DNA of 64,000 nt. Source: an uncultured Acidobacteriia bacterium (GTDB lineage Bacteria; Acidobacteriota; Terriglobia; Bryobacterales; Bryobacteraceae). Position numbers and translations under genes: made by a program. Within the stretch, counting starts at the first letter, position 1. The number at the start of each line of letters is the position of its first letter. This document shows, piece after piece, positions 62,629 to 64,000 of the stretch. Where the stretch lies: contig CAIVPR010000027.1 in the NCBI GenBank assembly GCA_903907865.1, positions 35,439 to 99,438 of the forward strand, in the 5' to 3' direction. The notes under the pieces were generated by a model, which was not told the DNA's origin, made no database searches, and saw only the letters and a program-made list of their open reading frames with translations.

Positions 62629-63960
62629 ATGAAGCTGTTTCGCGGCCACCCCCACGCACACATCGAACCGGTTCCGTACCGGCTGAGGATCGGCGTGACC
62701 GGGAAACGGTCGGGGCTGCCGCCCTTGCGCCTATTGCGGCCCATGATCCTGGAGGCGGTGAACAAAAGGGTCCGGGAACTCTACCCGGAGTCGCAACGCG
62801 GGACAGTAGCGAAGGCCTTCGATCACGGTCATCCGCCGGTAGCGTATTCGATTTTGTCAGCACTGGCCGAGGGTGCGGACCGGGTGGTCGCCCGTACGTT
62901 GATGCGGGAGAAAAAGGCGCGGCTGGATGCGGTGCTGCCGATGGTGGAGGCCGATTACCTCCAAGATTTCCGGTCGGGATGGTCGAAGAGGCAATTCCGT
63001 TTGCTTCTGGGCAGCAGCCTGCGGCCCGCTTGGCGGCGGGACAGGTTGATTGGCGACGATTACCCGGACGAGCGCGAAGCCGAGGATGGTCGGCGTGCTT
63101 CGTACGAGGCAGCCGGGCAATTCATCGTGGACCAATGCGATGTGTTGATCGCGGTTTGGGACGGTACGCGGAAGCCGTCGGACGGGCGGGGCGGCACGGT
63201 CGAGATCGTGGACTATGCAGTCGAACTCGGTCGGCCCGTGATCCGGGTCTGGGCGGGGGTGTGCGCGATTTATGCGGTCGGGAGCGGTCTCGATGCGGCC
63301 GCGATTCCGAGAATCGACCGGTACAACGAGAAACGCGTGAGCGTGGCCCGCGTGGAAAAGTCAAGGCACGAGTTTTTCGAGAAGCCGAAGAAGACCGGCT
63401 TTGTGCCTCCGAAGGCCATTTTTCTAGCGACGAAGGAGTTGCTGCCGCATTACGCGAGAGCATCCGCAGTAGCGGGAAAAAACCAGCGGTACTGCCTATA
63501 TACCGGTGTCGGGATGTACTGCCTAGCGGTCTGCTCCATCGTCTTTGGGTTTCTGGGAAGGCGCGGCCTCCTGCTAAATGAAGTCACGGGCGCCCTATTG
63601 GAGTTCGCGTCGCTACTGCTGATCCTGATCCTGAAGCATCGGATCGACGGGTGGCGAGACCTCTGGATGCGGCACCGATTTCTGGCCGAACGGCTGCGTT
63701 GCGTGGTCTTGGCGACGGTCGGCGGCGTGGAGACCAGGGAGATCGAAGTGCCGCCCTATCTGGGTGCGGCACATTCGACTACTGAGTGGATGGTGAGGGT
63801 CTTCGAGGAGGTCCGCACGCGGCTGCCGCGGCTGGAGGCGTCGGATGTGACCCTGTCGGCACGCGAGTACCTTTCCGAAGTTCGGAACATGTCAAGCACT
63901 TTGAGACACCCCGAAGCCGAATTTACTGAGTATTGTTGTCCGGGGTCTTTGGTCTATTGA
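62629..63960 (+). CDS. SLOG-type nucleotide-sensor protein with two-helix (SLATT-like) membrane tail
   Basis: 443 residues from ATG 62629; GTG 62569 would add 20 residues. The N-terminal half is Rossmann-like: YRLRIGVTGKRSG, ALAEGADRVVARTL, VLPMVEADYLQDF and QCDVLIAVWDGTRKP with GRGGTVEIVDYAVELGRPV. This is the SLOG superfamily pattern (DprA/LOG-like ligand binding). Two membrane helices follow (YTGVGMYCLAVCSIVFGFLG; LLEFASLLLILILKHRI), then WRDLWMRHRFLAERLRC. SLOG joined to a two-helix SLATT domain has been predicted in other bacteria to sense a nucleotide signal and open a membrane pore in anti-phage responses. The C-terminus (TEYCCPGSLVY) is not family-like and may be truncated. Confidence 0.65.
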   Translation: MKLFRGHPHAHIEPVPYRLRIGVTGKRSGLPPLRLLRPMILEAVNKRVRELYPESQRGTVAKAFDHGHPPVAYSILSALAEGADRVVARTLMREKKARLDAVLPMVEADYLQDFRSGWSKRQFRLLLGSSLRPAWRRDRLIGDDYPDEREAEDGRRASYEAAGQFIVDQCDVLIAVWDGTRKPSDGRGGTVEIVDYAVELGRPVIRVWAGVCAIYAVGSGLDAAAIPRIDRYNEKRVSVARVEKSRHEFFEKPKKTGFVPPKAIFLATKELLPHYARASAVAGKNQRYCLYTGVGMYCLAVCSIVFGFLGRRGLLLNEVTGALLEFASLLLILILKHRIDGWRDLWMRHRFLAERLRCVVLATVGGVETREIEVPPYLGAAHSTTEWMVRVFEEVRTRLPRLEASDVTLSAREYLSEVRNMSSTLRHPEAEFTEYCCPGSLVY

Positions 63961-64000
63961 TCCAGGCCTCCCTGGGAACGGGTGGTGGTTGGGGCGGACG

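Overview
This is a 64 kb, GC-rich, gene-dense bacterial window. It most resembles an Acidobacteriota chromosome of the Solibacter/Bryobacterales type. The pointers are two serine/threonine kinases fused to TPR domains (one behind an ECF sigma factor), two very long TonB-dependent receptors with carboxypeptidase-regulatory N-termini, a complete TonB/ExbB/ExbD/ExbD cluster with TPR proteins, and secreted choice-of-anchor D proteins. The lineage is inferred from gene content only; no rRNA, tRNA or CRISPR array is visible.

Layout. 1-5778: end of a DUF4920 gene, then a kinase-TPR gene overlapping pyrR-pyrB-pyrC. 5660-8730: a lower-GC island anchored in the 3' end of pyrC. A 30 bp stretch of pyrC recurs exactly at 7838-7867 and with three mismatches at 8616-8645, where a broken second copy of the pyrC tail lies. 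Two reverse-strand membrane-protein genes and a decayed toxin-antitoxin remnant fill the two units between the repeats. 8740-13026: small genes, a SEC-C protein, a UPF0182 membrane protein and a coupled small membrane protein. 13046-16203: ECF sigma factor plus kinase-TPR. 16243-24142: LarA-like protein, DUF4097 protein, a regulator-kinase-regulator set of PhoB/PhoR type, DUF971 protein and bifunctional RelA/SpoT. 24194-28573: the Ton system and its TPR proteins. 28717-35598: secF, secD, yajC and tgt, with a nucleotidyltransferase/TIM-barrel pair and a shortened HigA-like gene inserted between yajC and tgt. 35620-40611: two paralogous large secreted proteins with an unusual HEIxEW motif. 40697-45407: SDR, ClpP, MFS transporter, beta-propeller protein and epimerase-like gene. 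45423-48576: small membrane proteins, two near-identical 37-codon genes for secreted cysteine peptides, and a regulator with a degenerate S24 domain. 48732-53173: UbiX-like protein, prephenate dehydratase, Lon and an unknown protein. 53296-60628: two TonB-dependent receptors. 60736-63960: a membrane-anchored MutS-type ATPase and a SLOG-type protein with a two-helix membrane tail.

How the genes fit together. The Ton cluster would energise receptors such as the two at 53-60 kb. SecDF-YajC supports export of the many signal-peptide proteins seen here. The PhoB/PhoR-like set carries a Pho-box-like direct repeat in front of its second regulator.

The two most notable unexplained items are the tandem secreted micro-peptides at 46922-47228, next to a seven-helix membrane protein, and the cassette-like island using the pyrC 3' end as its repeated junction, with no integrase in the window.
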